Below, one piece after another: positions 48,570 through 58,112 of a stretch of DNA of 64,000 nucleotides (the first letter of the stretch is position 1; each line of letters begins with the position of its first letter). A program made the translations under genes and the position numbers. The notes beneath the pieces are model-generated. The model made no database searches. It saw only the letters and a list, made by a program, of their open reading frames with translations, and was not told the origin of the DNA. Source of the stretch: Rhizophagus irregularis (lineage: Eukaryota; Glomeromycota; Glomeromycetes; Glomerales; Glomeraceae). The stretch is from the NCBI RefSeq assembly GCF_026210795.1, contig NC_089436.1:3410001-3474000 (forward strand), written 5' to 3'.

Positions 48570-48920
48570 ATAGTATCACATATAATCTACATATCACATA
48601 TAATCTGGATATCACATTTGATCTAAATGTCACATAAAATCTAAATATCACATATATTCTGGATATCACATATGATCTAAATGTCACATAAAATCTAAAT
48701 ATCTCATATGATCTAAACAATGTAATCTAATTACCACATATGATCTTAATGATGCGGTCTAAATCTCACATATAATCTAACATTTTATTATTTCTTATAT
48801 CGCTTTTACATTCTAGTTATGTCTTTGAGTCTTTCTTAGTATTCGTGTTTTTATGTTAATATACTTTTTATTACCACAATGTAATCTAAATACCACACAC
48901 ATATAATCTAAATACCACGG
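48570..48920 (+). repeat. 18-bp repeat array (ATATCACATATAATCTAA)
   Basis: About 11 clear units between 48570 and 48780, partly organised as a 54-bp triplet (units ending TCTGG, then TGATCTAA, then AAATCTAA), plus weaker units at 48878-48920. Similar units recur just before the tyrosine recombinase CDS. Confidence 0.82.
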
Positions 48921-49652
48921 GTTTCTTCTTGTTTCTAAGTCATTTGCATGCTAAATTTTATAATGCTATTGTCAACCTTCTGTAGCTGTTTGGATACCTG
49001 GTTTTTTGTCGAGGTGTTGACCTTCTGCGCCTGATTGAATGTCAAATTCTATATTAAAGTACTTACCTTTTTGCGTCTATTTGGTTGCCTTTCTAGATAC
49101 CGAAATAGTGTAAAAAAAGGTGTCGGGTGGCGCAGTAATTCGATCTAGATCTGTGATTAATTTTGGCTGACATTATGCCATAATTTTGGCCGATCTTTTG
49201 GACATGTGATTCGAGGATCTAGCTTGGTATCATGTTGGTGACTTGATAGTGTCCTGGAACCTCTGTGGAGCTGTCGTGGAACTAGTGAGGAACTATCATG
49301 GAAGTGTTATGGAATGTCATCTTGGATGCTGACTTCTTATACCCAAAGTTCTGACCGAAATTGTGGAATAATGCTGGCCGGTACTGCGCCTTACTGTGCC
49401 AGTCACGTGATACTGTTCCGACGCCAGAACACCCTCCGTCGTATAACATATTGGTTAGTTTTGGCTGGCACTATGATGAAGATAACTCTAGCCGATTTTT
49501 GGTCACCCGATTTTAGGATCCATTTTGGCACCATAGTAGCGTCATAGAAGTGGTAATGTATTAGTATAGTTCTATTAGTTCACTCCATATGCCAGTATAT
49601 GTATGCCGATTTCGTGTCCGTGGTTGGAGGTGCATTATGTATTATCATGGCC
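48921..49652. other. intergenic with diverged 90-bp duplication
   Basis: ATTTTGGCTGACATTATG (49162) and GTTTTGGCTGGCACTATG (49456) begin two related ~90-bp stretches that share GCCGATNTTTTGG and GGATC words. No gene is supported. Confidence 0.4.
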
Positions 49653-50339
49653 GGCCCATTTATACCATGCCCGAGTACATATCTAGAAGATGGAGGCTTC
49701 TGCCAATATTTCTGAAGAAGCTTCATATCATACCCGGGTGCATATCTAGGAAGGATAAGTCGCGGTGGCTATACCCACATACACCCGAATACATATCTAG
49801 AAAGATGAAGGCTTCTCCCAATATTTTATATAATGATTTCGGAGTTACCTTCACTTTCAGTTGCATATTTCGTTGCCTTCCTTTTACGTTTTGCCTACTA
49901 AATTCACTATCGTTTCTTTTTGCATCTACCGAAAAAAATCCCTTGTGCACTCTCTCGCTGGTTTTTATTTTTCGCCCGAGCCCTGCCCATCTCTTGGTGA
50001 GGCTTATTTGGTTGCCGGTTCCTGTGTTATATCACTTGTGATCTGTTGTGGCGAGGCCCGTTTATACCATACCCGAATACATATCTAGAAGATGGAGGCT
50101 TCTGCCAATATTTCCGAAGAAGCCTTCATATCATACCCGAGTACATGTCTAGGAAAGATAAGTCTTTCGCGGAGGCTATATCATACCCAAGTATATATCT
50201 AAGAAGGATAAGTCTTCTTCCAATATTTTATATAATGATTACGAAGAAGACTTATCCTTTTGATGTATATCCTGTTGCTCTTCTTTTTCGATTCGTTTAA
50301 TAAGTTCGCTATCGTTTCTTTTTGCATCTACCGAAAAAA
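49653..50339 (+). repeat. 402-bp tandem direct duplication upstream of the primase-helicase
   Basis: 49653-49937 and 50055-50339 run parallel: GGCCC-TTTATACCAT, CATATCTAGAAGATGGAGG, CTTCTGCCAATATTT, CAATATTTTATATAATGATT, CTATCGTTTCTTTTTGCATC, ACCGAAAAAA. Each contains several CCCGAGTACATATCTAGAA-like sub-repeats. The last copy lies just before the gene start, so this is probably promoter or origin sequence. Confidence 0.82.
50204..50259. promoter_or_regulatory. 17-bp-stem hairpin upstream of the primase-helicase
   Basis: AAGGATAAGTCTTCTTC pairs perfectly with GAAGAAGACTTATCCTT; the loop is 22 nt and AT-rich. The same hairpin occurs after the gene at 54067-54116. Role inferred: origin, protein-binding site or RNA structure. 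Confidence 0.75.
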
Positions 50340-50394
50340 TAAATTAAACATTTCCGAATTTTATAGAGATAGTATAACTTGTCGAACTAACACC

Positions 50395-53300
50395 ATGCAT
50401 ACCTCAACTATTTTCGACCAAACCGATCGCTCCGGCCCTCTCGTTTACTTCAACGGCGCCGGCCCCGGTGAATACTTAAGTGACTCAGATAGCTATAATG
50501 ATAATGATAATGATTCTGATTGCGGATCAGATGATTATAATAACTACGAGTCTAATTATGAGTCCGATAATGAAGAAGCTTTCTGCGCTTCATCCAGCAC
50601 TACCGAAGCTGTGAAAGAACGAAAGGTTAATGTGACATATACTTTGAGGCAAGAAAACTTCAATGATAAATTTTCCCCTAAGGATTTGCTAAATGCCATT
50701 CGGGGAATTCTCTCATCACCACCTAGAGATATGTCGAATGACAAAGGGTCATTGGATTGCCTCCCAATCTATTCATTCTTATTTCCGAATGAAAAAGGCT
50801 CTAGCTTGTATAATGCCTATGACCGAAGTGAGGTGGAAGATAAATTAGTTATCAAAATCGACCAAGATGGTGATCATGCCCCCAAATTTTCTGTTGCCGA
50901 CAACATTTCTGAAGTATATGGCTTACCTGGGATTCATGAATGTATTAATGGTCAGAAACCTTTAAGAGCCGTGATTGACATAGATGCTTCGCAAAAAGAT
51001 ATGGAAACAACTGGTGTAAAGGCGCAAGAAGTATTCTTTCGAATCTGCCTATCTTTCATAAGAGCCTTGTATCGAATTCTTGATTGTGGCTGGGAGGACA
51101 TTCTCAATGGATTAGTAATCGCTACATCATCGGATCCTAGCAAGTGTAGCTATCATATTTTATATGCTCCAGCTCTTCTTATTGATCATTGCGAACTCAA
51201 GGCATTTACCGAATTAGTATATACCATAACCGGTGAAAAATTCGGCAAATATATTGATAGAATATTGCCTGGTCAAAATTTTAACCTCCGCCTAATTGGT
51301 TCGGCAAAAAAAGGTCATGTAAAGCGTATTCTTCAATTCTCTCTAGATAATGGCTGGAATGAACTTGATCACGCTAGGGTTCAACCACCTACTAGTTTAG
51401 GACTTGAAGTAAGACCTCGTATGCTTAGCACAGAAAAAAATAATAATCCGCTAAGACTATTCGTAAGTTTGGATATATTGCAAAAATATGCAGAACTAGT
51501 TTTACAAAAACATTCTAGCTATCTTAGGGATTGGATTATCAAAGAAAAGGACTCAGAAAACTTCATATATTTTAACCGAAAAGCTCCACTAGGATGTCCA
51601 CTCTGCAAACGTATACATGACAAGGATCAGCGGTGGTTCAGCCGTGTATGCGCTAGTAGTGGAAGGTTCATCGTAAAATGCTTTCGGCAAAATAGTGATG
51701 AGCGAGGGGTAGTTTTTGAATGTGACCCATCTATTGCAGAAAAAATTCAGCAAGAAAATAAAAAATCTCTGCAACCCTCTCACAAAGTCAAGATTCCGGG
51801 CTTTCCTAAAGCCTTCGTTAATTTCCCATCTTGGGCCAAGTATAATGAGTCCCTTTCAGCAACAGAAACATATGAGGAGAGATATGTAAGACCATTACCC
51901 AATGAAGGCGATATCTATGTTGGATCACCTTGGGAGACAGGAAAAACATATGTTCTAGAGCATCTTACTATATCCGACGACGTGAATTTGCTAGTATTAT
52001 CTACGCGCCACTCTTACTCGAATGCTGTTACTACAAGACTCAATCTCAAATCATATTGTGATATTGATGGTAATATAAATCTACCTGATCATAAGAGGGT
52101 AGTATGCCAGATAGAAAGCTTACATCGGATTACTAATAATTGTAAATGTAATAAAAAATGCAAATGTCTTCCAATCCAATATGACTTGTGGCTTGATGAA
52201 ATAGTGTCTATAATCGCTCAAGCACAAAGTCATCTGGCGGGTCAATCGATAGAAAAGTTATATAAATTGATCCAAGAGGCTAGGCGCATTATTGTAATGG
52301 ATAATGACCTAACTGACCTCAACATTGAATGGATTAAGGCCCTTCGTAAGGGCATACCTCTCTCTATTATCCACAATACTTATCAGCCTCAGAAAGGTAA
52401 GACATTCCGTCTAGCCCCTAATAAAGAAACAGTATTAACTGAACTTTGGGACTGGGCCAAGAATACGTCTTCATTACCTTTTGAGAATAGAACAAGTGCG
52501 TCACTTATTTGCCATCTTAGAAAAGACATGCAAGGAATTGTTCGCGCCCTTGAGACTGATTTTCCAGAATTACGGATCAAGGAATACCACGGCAAGTCTG
52601 ATCCAGTGGAAAAGGCTCATGACTTCAGCAACGTAGAAGAATCATGGAAAGACGTAGACCTAGTTGCCTATACTAGCACTTTAAAAATAGGAGTATCCTG
52701 CACTAATCCTAAGTTTGAGCGAGCATTCTGTCTTTTTAATAGTTACATAGAAACAAATGCCGGAACGAATCAGATGTTATTCCGCATGCGGTGCATTAAA
52801 GATTATATATGCCATATTGAGCAGAGATCTTCTAATGTTCCAGTCACAGAGAAAGGATTATTCCAATGGTTGTTGAATGCTAAACGCGAATGTCTCCCCC
52901 GGGAACTTCAGAATAGAGGAATATTTCCAGATATAGATTCTATCATCCGGAATAAGGATGTACCGACTGTTCGATTGTGGGTGGCCTATATGTTAGAAAA
53001 ATTCCGTTTCCGGCGTTTATTTGGTTGGAGAATGGTCGATTTTCTCAGAGAGGCGGGTATGATAATTTCCATCATAGATCCCATTCCTAAGTCTGAAGAA
53101 AATGTTGTATCATTATCTCAAGCCGTGAAGGCGAATTCCTCTATCGTTAAAGCAGAGGAGATATCAGATGTATCCAATGCCACTATTGTCGATCGTGAGA
53201 CTGCCGAATTTCTAGAGAACAAGTCAAGAAAAACTTTAGAAGAAATGCGATCTCTAGATCGGCATCATATTGTGGAATGTTATGAGATTTTGCCTGAATC

Positions 53301-54000
53301 ATTGACCGAGAATTTCATCTCCAAGTATGGGAATTACAATCACATGAAATGGTTTAGGGCTTATAAGCAATTACGAGATGCTGGTACTAACAATGAAACG
53401 GCCGTTGAGGCTATATCCCGTAAAGATTACAGAGAAGATAGGCTCACAACTGCAACCCGGGCTGAGAAGCATCGAATTTGTCTGGAGTTGCTAAGAAATT
53501 GTACACCCGTTAAAGATATTGACGATAGGACACGTTATAAAGCTAATGATGTTAAAACACGCATGGAATCTCCTGATTCGATATCATATCTCCAGGATTT
53601 AGTCTTTAAAATGGCTCGAGTTTTTGATAATACAGATGCATTGCGCAGTGCTAAAAAATCGGGATTAAAAACAGTTCGAGCAAAACTTGGTTTATTAAAT
53701 GCATCACTTTACGCAACTTATGGATTAAAATTTAAGGCTATAGATAAGAATCTCAAATATTACCATCTGGTTGGGTCATTTGATAGCAAAGATGCTCCTG
53801 AGTTACCTTCATACCAAACAGGAAGGGAAATTTATTGGGAAAATGGGAAAGATACTCGATATGGGTATAGTAAACTCCCACCCGATGAATTATTGATGGA
53901 AAATCTTTTGGAAAATAAGCAGACTAAAGATAGTTCCAGTTCTAATGTGAACAATATGTCAATTGCGAATGATATTCAAGACTTATTTGATATTGCGTAA
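50395..54000 (+). CDS. primase-helicase: AEP primase, UL52-type zinc ribbon, UL9-like SF2 helicase
   Basis: 1,201 aa from ATG in CACCATGC; the frame is open further upstream but that part lies in the repeat and is not family-like. The N-terminus is acidic. AEP motifs: RAVIDIDAS (DxD, ~residue 193), KCSYHIL (sxH, ~252), LRLIGSAKKGHVKR (~302). Zinc ribbon CPLCKRIH...C...C lies near 400. Helicase: SPWETGKT (Walker A, ~512), LWLDE (Walker B, ~598), NQMLFRMR (motif VI, ~790). The order matches replication-origin-binding/primase proteins of herpes-pox-asfarvirus type (the ASFV F1055L family). The C-terminal ~350 residues are not recognised. It would prime and unwind DNA for a self-replicating element. 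Single exon, GC-richer than the host genes to its left. Confidence 0.87.
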   Translation: MHTSTIFDQTDRSGPLVYFNGAGPGEYLSDSDSYNDNDNDSDCGSDDYNNYESNYESDNEEAFCASSSTTEAVKERKVNVTYTLRQENFNDKFSPKDLLNAIRGILSSPPRDMSNDKGSLDCLPIYSFLFPNEKGSSLYNAYDRSEVEDKLVIKIDQDGDHAPKFSVADNISEVYGLPGIHECINGQKPLRAVIDIDASQKDMETTGVKAQEVFFRICLSFIRALYRILDCGWEDILNGLVIATSSDPSKCSYHILYAPALLIDHCELKAFTELVYTITGEKFGKYIDRILPGQNFNLRLIGSAKKGHVKRILQFSLDNGWNELDHARVQPPTSLGLEVRPRMLSTEKNNNPLRLFVSLDILQKYAELVLQKHSSYLRDWIIKEKDSENFIYFNRKAPLGCPLCKRIHDKDQRWFSRVCASSGRFIVKCFRQNSDERGVVFECDPSIAEKIQQENKKSLQPSHKVKIPGFPKAFVNFPSWAKYNESLSATETYEERYVRPLPNEGDIYVGSPWETGKTYVLEHLTISDDVNLLVLSTRHSYSNAVTTRLNLKSYCDIDGNINLPDHKRVVCQIESLHRITNNCKCNKKCKCLPIQYDLWLDEIVSIIAQAQSHLAGQSIEKLYKLIQEARRIIVMDNDLTDLNIEWIKALRKGIPLSIIHNTYQPQKGKTFRLAPNKETVLTELWDWAKNTSSLPFENRTSASLICHLRKDMQGIVRALETDFPELRIKEYHGKSDPVEKAHDFSNVEESWKDVDLVAYTSTLKIGVSCTNPKFERAFCLFNSYIETNAGTNQMLFRMRCIKDYICHIEQRSSNVPVTEKGLFQWLLNAKRECLPRELQNRGIFPDIDSIIRNKDVPTVRLWVAYMLEKFRFRRLFGWRMVDFLREAGMIISIIDPIPKSEENVVSLSQAVKANSSIVKAEEISDVSNATIVDRETAEFLENKSRKTLEEMRSLDRHHIVECYEILPESLTENFISKYGNYNHMKWFRAYKQLRDAGTNNETAVEAISRKDYREDRLTTATRAEKHRICLELLRNCTPVKDIDDRTRYKANDVKTRMESPDSISYLQDLVFKMARVFDNTDALRSAKKSGLKTVRAKLGLLNASLYATYGLKFKAIDKNLKYYHLVGSFDSKDAPELPSYQTGREIYWENGKDTRYGYSKLPPDELLMENLLENKQTKDSSSSNVNNMSIANDIQDLFDIA

Positions 54001-54066
54001 GCAGATTTCATTATAAAACAATCTGGATATACTACTAGACTTCACAAAATAGGTCATTCATTCGAA

Positions 54067-54116
54067 GATAAGTCTTCTTCCATTATTTTATATAATATTT
54101 CTGAAGAAGACTTATC
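54067..54116. promoter_or_regulatory. 14-bp-stem hairpin downstream of the primase-helicase
   Basis: GATAAGTCTTCTTC pairs with GAAGAAGACTTATC across 22 nt. Stem and loop (ATTTTATATAAT core) match the hairpin upstream of the gene, which it brackets. Confidence 0.75.
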
Positions 54117-54269
54117 CTCAGAATATATTCCTTCCCTTAGGTTCGCAAAGTAAATCCCCTTAGAGCCTCGGATAAGTGGTAAGAAAAATGACACTATCAT
54201 TTAAGAAGACGCTAAAAGCGGTAAACTAGCAAGACTTCCATCTGATAATATCTAGTAGTATTTTTTTGC

Positions 54270-54551
54270 TCACTCCTCAGCAGAGAATTCAGAGAGAATT
54301 CTGGACTGAAGGGCCTCAGCCACATACTTCTGCCTCATCCGGTAATTGTGCGAATAAATCTTAGCAGAGTGGCTGGAGCAATACCCTGAATCATTATCAG
54401 TATGATATCCACAACCACTAAAAAGGCAGGGTTTTTTTTTCTGATTTTTTTCATACAATTTCCAGTGCCTATAACACCCGGTGGGGTCACAGCACTTATT
54501 TCCACAAATAGTGTTATCCTTCTTGATATGTGCGCAAGTAAAGCGAGCCAT
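54270..54551 (-). CDS. small Cys/His-rich protein with two zinc-binding motifs
   Basis: 93 aa. Motif 1 is CAHIKKDNTICGNK...GCYRHW; motif 2 is CLFSGCGYH...GYCSSH. The C-x-H-x-K-x-G-x-x-C...C-x-x-H layout is a short zinc-binding module frequent in large DNA virus proteins and some mobile elements. It is the only minus-strand gene of the 48.5-63 kb block, convergent with the primase-helicase and divergent from the next gene (110 nt gap). Function is unknown; DNA or protein binding is likely. Confidence 0.6.
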   Translation of the reverse strand: MARFTCAHIKKDNTICGNKCCDPTGCYRHWKLYEKNQKKKPCLFSGCGYHTDNDSGYCSSHSAKIYSHNYRMRQKYVAEALQSRILSEFSAEE

Positions 54552-54661
54552 GAAAGTATTTTAGGATATAAAACCCTCTTTCACTTTTAATTTCATAATA
54601 AAATATGTATTTAAATTAATCGGCAATATAATGAGATAAATTATCTTTTCATACTAACGCT

Positions 54662-55156
54662 ATGGATACATTAGACCAGCCGACAGAAGCCTACAAAAAA
54701 ATCTATAATCCCAAATCTAATCGCATGATCATTATAAATGGGCCAGCGTATCGTAAAATATTATGTGATGGTTATATGCATTGGAAAGAAGAAAGGCTTT
54801 TAATCCCGCCTTTACATGAATTGCCGATATTAAGAAGATATCTTTCTTTCATTTCATATCGTGTCTGGAACATTGTATCGGAAAGAAGTTTACTAGCAGT
54901 GGTTAACGAAAAAATAAGCCTATTGCAGATTTTACTCAAAGCTAATTGGCACGATTTTACTTTATGTCAACTATTAAAATTATGCTGGGAGCGTGAAGAG
55001 ACGAAAGCTTGGAGGAATAACGTACTCATGAGATTCCTCCATCACCCGAATTTTGCTCCTTCAAAGTATAGGCCAAGTGCTTTATATGATGCATTCACCA
55101 AGACAAATGTTTTAGGACTGGAACATATATTAGCTCTAGCGCGTGCACTTTACTAA
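54662..55156 (+). CDS. protein with an NCLDV-type 2-cysteine-adaptor-like motif
   Basis: 164 aa. Residues ~14-37 read YNPKSNRMIIINGPAYRKIL then CDGY, matching the NPxTxRxIxxxGxxYxxLxxxGY signature of the 2-cysteine adaptor domain found in poxvirus, iridovirus and other nucleocytoplasmic large DNA virus proteins. The rest is helical (LLQILLKANWHDFTLCQLLK) and unrecognised. It is transcribed away from the Cys/His protein. The role is probably protein docking; the assignment rests on the single motif. Confidence 0.55.
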   Translation: MDTLDQPTEAYKKIYNPKSNRMIIINGPAYRKILCDGYMHWKEERLLIPPLHELPILRRYLSFISYRVWNIVSERSLLAVVNEKISLLQILLKANWHDFTLCQLLKLCWEREETKAWRNNVLMRFLHHPNFAPSKYRPSALYDAFTKTNVLGLEHILALARALY

Positions 55157-55401
55157 AATGTGAATCGATACAGACAATTCGTTCATAGCCTTGGAATGGG
55201 GGTTCCATGACTATGTATTTTTTTCGCATATCCTATCTACCCGCAATTTTCAAATATATATAAAACATATCTCGGCCGGAGCAGGTGGCTCAAAGAGACC
55301 TCCCAAAAGTTATATATTTTTTTCCCTTTCTCTAACCCTTCGATAGTTTTTACCGACCATGGGGTAGTGAAATTACGGAATATTTTCGAATTGAACTTTT
55401 C
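55157..55401. other. short intergenic, no gene seen
   Basis: Contains a CGGCCGGAGCAGGTGGCTC stretch (55273-55291) with weak tRNA A-box likeness, but no fold or B-box. Confidence 0.3.
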
Positions 55402-55465
55402 CCACATAATATAATCTGAATACCACAGATTATCTAACTACTACATATAAACTACATACCACATA
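55402..55465 (+). repeat. four 18-bp-array-like units abutting the recombinase start
   Basis: CACATAATATAATCTGAATA, CCACAGATTATCTAA, CTACTACATATAAACTACAT, ACCACATA then ATG. These resemble the array at 48570-48920 and could be binding or recombination sites of the recombinase (inference). Confidence 0.6.
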
Positions 55466-56605
55466 ATGTCCGCAATTACAACTAAGTTCATTACAGACCA
55501 CCAATTCACCAATGAGATGAGTATCGAAGAGCTCAGTCAGTATGCGCCAGAAATGCGTGACCTCTTGGGAGATAATAGAGAGAAAAGACGCCAGGCTCGT
55601 AATCGTCTTCAAAAAGGGTATAAATTTAGCAAAGGACAGGCATTCGCATTGATTCCTGACCAGAGAATCGAGCGGTACATAAGTCAAGTACCGTTCCTAG
55701 AGGAACTAGGATTAGAAGCCGAAGTGAATATAAGCCTAGTATCTGAGAACGCCCCAGAAGGCGAGACTATTAGAGAAATGGCTCAACGTATTGTTCGGGA
55801 TAATCTTAGTGAAAGAAATGTAAAAGCGATATCTATAACTTTAGCTGAAACCGCCTCCGATCCTATCGTTGCCTCATCACGTCTCTCCAGGCTTCGAAGA
55901 GAATTGCGAACCCTCAATGCTCCAGAAAAAATAATCTCTGCTACCAAGATTCCGGAGATAACCAGAGCATCTAATAAAATCCAACAGGAGCGTACTGAGC
56001 AACGTAAAAATGAAGGACTTCATTATCCGGACCACTTCTCGTTAGAATCAGTTAAGGAACGGCTAGATTTATATGTTGTGTCTAACACACCCGATAAACA
56101 GGCCCTAGCTGATGTAATGATCATGCTCTGTATCCGCCCTGCTGAAATTAAAAACTTGCGCATAGCAAATGGAGGTGTAACTGGATACGCAAAAAACCGA
56201 GGCCAACAGGATGTTCCTCGGGTGTTTAGATCATTGGAAAAAAATGAGGAGCGGGCAAGAGAATTACTTACATGGATTCAGGAAGCAGTTTCTTCCGGAC
56301 AGTTAAGAGACCCCGGAAAGCCTGGATCGACATACTTAAGTTCATTTCTGAAAAAAGATGAATATATTCCTAAACCTTATGAGCCATTACTCCCTAGTTC
56401 TTTGCGCAAATTAGGGGCGGTATTTGCTTCTGTAGTGCATGGGCCTAAAAATCCGTCAAAAGCCAATACTTATGCCAGTGAAGCCCTTCGACATTCGCCT
56501 GATAACCATGCTTCTCCATCTGATAGATATACTATAGTTAATTTCAGAAGGAGAGGACAACCTTATGATCAAGCAAAACCATTCTGGATTTCTGATGAAA
56601 ACTAA
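55466..56605 (+). CDS. tyrosine recombinase/integrase-like protein
   Basis: 379 aa. The N-terminal ~190 residues are helical and basic, probably the DNA-binding part. The catalytic domain shows LCIRPAEIKNLRI (box I Arg ~223), SSLRKLGAVFASVVHG (aligned to HxLRHxxA, with Ser in place of His, second Arg ~315), and ALRHSP...SDRYTIVNF (His ~342, Tyr nucleophile ~354). So R, R, H and Y are present and the first His is replaced. It would integrate, excise or resolve DNA of the same element. It is distinct from DUF3435 Starship captains as far as I can see; relation to Cryptons is possible. The repeat immediately upstream may be its own site. Confidence 0.75.
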   Translation: MSAITTKFITDHQFTNEMSIEELSQYAPEMRDLLGDNREKRRQARNRLQKGYKFSKGQAFALIPDQRIERYISQVPFLEELGLEAEVNISLVSENAPEGETIREMAQRIVRDNLSERNVKAISITLAETASDPIVASSRLSRLRRELRTLNAPEKIISATKIPEITRASNKIQQERTEQRKNEGLHYPDHFSLESVKERLDLYVVSNTPDKQALADVMIMLCIRPAEIKNLRIANGGVTGYAKNRGQQDVPRVFRSLEKNEERARELLTWIQEAVSSGQLRDPGKPGSTYLSSFLKKDEYIPKPYEPLLPSSLRKLGAVFASVVHGPKNPSKANTYASEALRHSPDNHASPSDRYTIVNFRRRGQPYDQAKPFWISDEN

Positions 56606-56716
56606 TCAGATATATGGGTTAGAAGATCGGGAGGACTAATTTATCAGTCTGATATCATTTATTAATTTTATTTTTTCGCTTGAGACAAGATCTAGCATAT
56701 AGAATATATTACGAAA

Positions 56717-57184
56717 ATGGTAGCTGATCAAAAGTATTCATCTGATATATCCAACGAGCAGGAAGTTATCAGGCGTACAGAGAAATTAGCCCAGTCATTA
56801 GGACTGGATGAGCAGAATACAAGAGCATATAAAGCACTCTCTGGACAGATTTGGGCATTAGAAAAAAAACTGGAAGATTATCATATCAAATATGTAAAGC
56901 TTAAAAGGAAGGTCAATTTATTGGAAGATGAATTGGAAGATGGATTGGATGATCTGGGCGAATGTGTAGATAGGGGAGCTGTGGTCGACTTAATATATGA
57001 AATAGTTCCCTCGCTAATTAGTAAAAAAGGGCCGAAAGGCGATGTGCATAAAAATTCCTACTATTCGTCTGAGTCTTCTGAAGATTCCGATTCGGTTGAG
57101 GTAAGAGAAAAAAAGGCTATCCCTCATGCTTTAGCGCCTTTAGCAAAGCAACGAAGAAGGGCGCGACCGAGAAAGGTTAAGTAA
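56717..57184 (+). CDS. coiled-coil protein with basic C-terminus
   Basis: 155 aa. Residues ~45-85 form a coiled coil (ALEKKLEDYHIKYVKLKRKV), followed by an acidic stretch (DELEDGLDDLGE), a Ser/Glu-rich segment (SSESSEDSDSVEV) and a basic tail (KQRRRARPRKVK) suited to DNA binding or nuclear import. Lies 111 nt after the recombinase on the same strand. Family not recognised; an accessory recombination or packaging protein is only a guess. Confidence 0.6.
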   Translation: MVADQKYSSDISNEQEVIRRTEKLAQSLGLDEQNTRAYKALSGQIWALEKKLEDYHIKYVKLKRKVNLLEDELEDGLDDLGECVDRGAVVDLIYEIVPSLISKKGPKGDVHKNSYYSSESSEDSDSVEVREKKAIPHALAPLAKQRRRARPRKVK

Positions 57185-57262
57185 GTGATAGTTTAAAGAG
57201 ATGAATCAGGCACTTTGTATATTTTTGATCAAAGATAATTGAATCGGACAAACTATCTGGTA

Positions 57263-57478
57263 ATGGCTAAAAAATCAAGAAATAACAGGCGCAAGACAAT
57301 GGGTAAGTTTACTACTAATCCCACACAATATTTGCCCCTATGCAATCCAGCCAAATATGAGCACACATATGATAGGGCAACCGGCTTTATCACTGTCAAG
57401 AATAAAAGACAGGATAGGATTGTAGGCGTGTTCGATTATCCCGAGCTGAGTGAATATCTGGGAGTTCGATCCAACTAG
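57263..57478 (+). CDS. small basic protein
   Basis: 71 aa from the first ATG (MAKKSRNNRRKTMGKF). N-terminus strongly basic; the C-terminal half (YDRATGFITVKNKRQDRIVG) looks like a small beta-fold. Same strand, 78 nt after the coiled-coil gene. Not recognised. Codon use resembles its neighbours, which supports a real gene. Confidence 0.5.
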   Translation: MAKKSRNNRRKTMGKFTTNPTQYLPLCNPAKYEHTYDRATGFITVKNKRQDRIVGVFDYPELSEYLGVRSN

Positions 57479-58112
57479 TCCGGAGCGGGCCGTGAGGTGA
57501 TTCTCATGATCTTCAGCTCGGAAGAATTTGCTGGGCCACTCCTGTGCGACAGAAAAATAAGTGGATCATCAGTCAGGTCTTGTGCGACATATTAATTTTT
57601 GCATATATATTCGAAAAACATATTAACCTTTATTCTTTATTTTTTCCTGAACAATCATGAGAAAAATGGCCTGCTTCACAGGCGCTTCGCTTGAAAGGAG
57701 GTCTACATGCAACACAGGACCAACTCTAAAAGTAAATAGTGACGATAAAAGCATATGTTATGAAAGGCTGAGGGACACGCAATTCCGAGATCGCCAGGCG
57801 TAAAACCAACTATGTCTTTCCGGTAGATCTACATGTGAAAAGGTAAGAGGATTCCGTTTACATGTGCTTTCAAAGAGTTCTTGGCATCATACGACAATGC
57901 TAATTACGCCTCATACTTCCTTAACTCTTTCCCAGCAAGATATAAAGCATGTAGGAATATGTGGAAGTTCAGCCAACTTTCCGCAAAAAATATTCCTGTA
58001 AAATAGTTTCACTAGCGTAACTAACGCAAAATAAGGTATGTATATGCTAGAAGTTGTATATGTATGGGAGCGAGTTCTTCTCACTATGGGTTCATGAATT
58101 TAGGAAAGCGAG
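57479..58112. other. intergenic; one possible 48-aa frame
   Basis: A short open frame at 57657-57803 (MRKMACFTGASLERRS...) has no family signal. GTGCGACA occurs twice (57540-57600). Otherwise nothing is supportable. Confidence 0.3.

Noticed and set aside
49127..49145. GGGTGGCGCAGTAATTCG, and a similar word at 58794-58811, resembling a tRNA A-box
   Set aside because: No B-box, cloverleaf or A-rich tail found; 13 shared bases are too little to call a tRNA or SINE.
50260..50394. Extended N-terminus of the primase-helicase (upstream in-frame start codons)
   Set aside because: This part is a copy of the tandem repeat and hairpin; the ATG at 50395 has a better context and starts family-like sequence.
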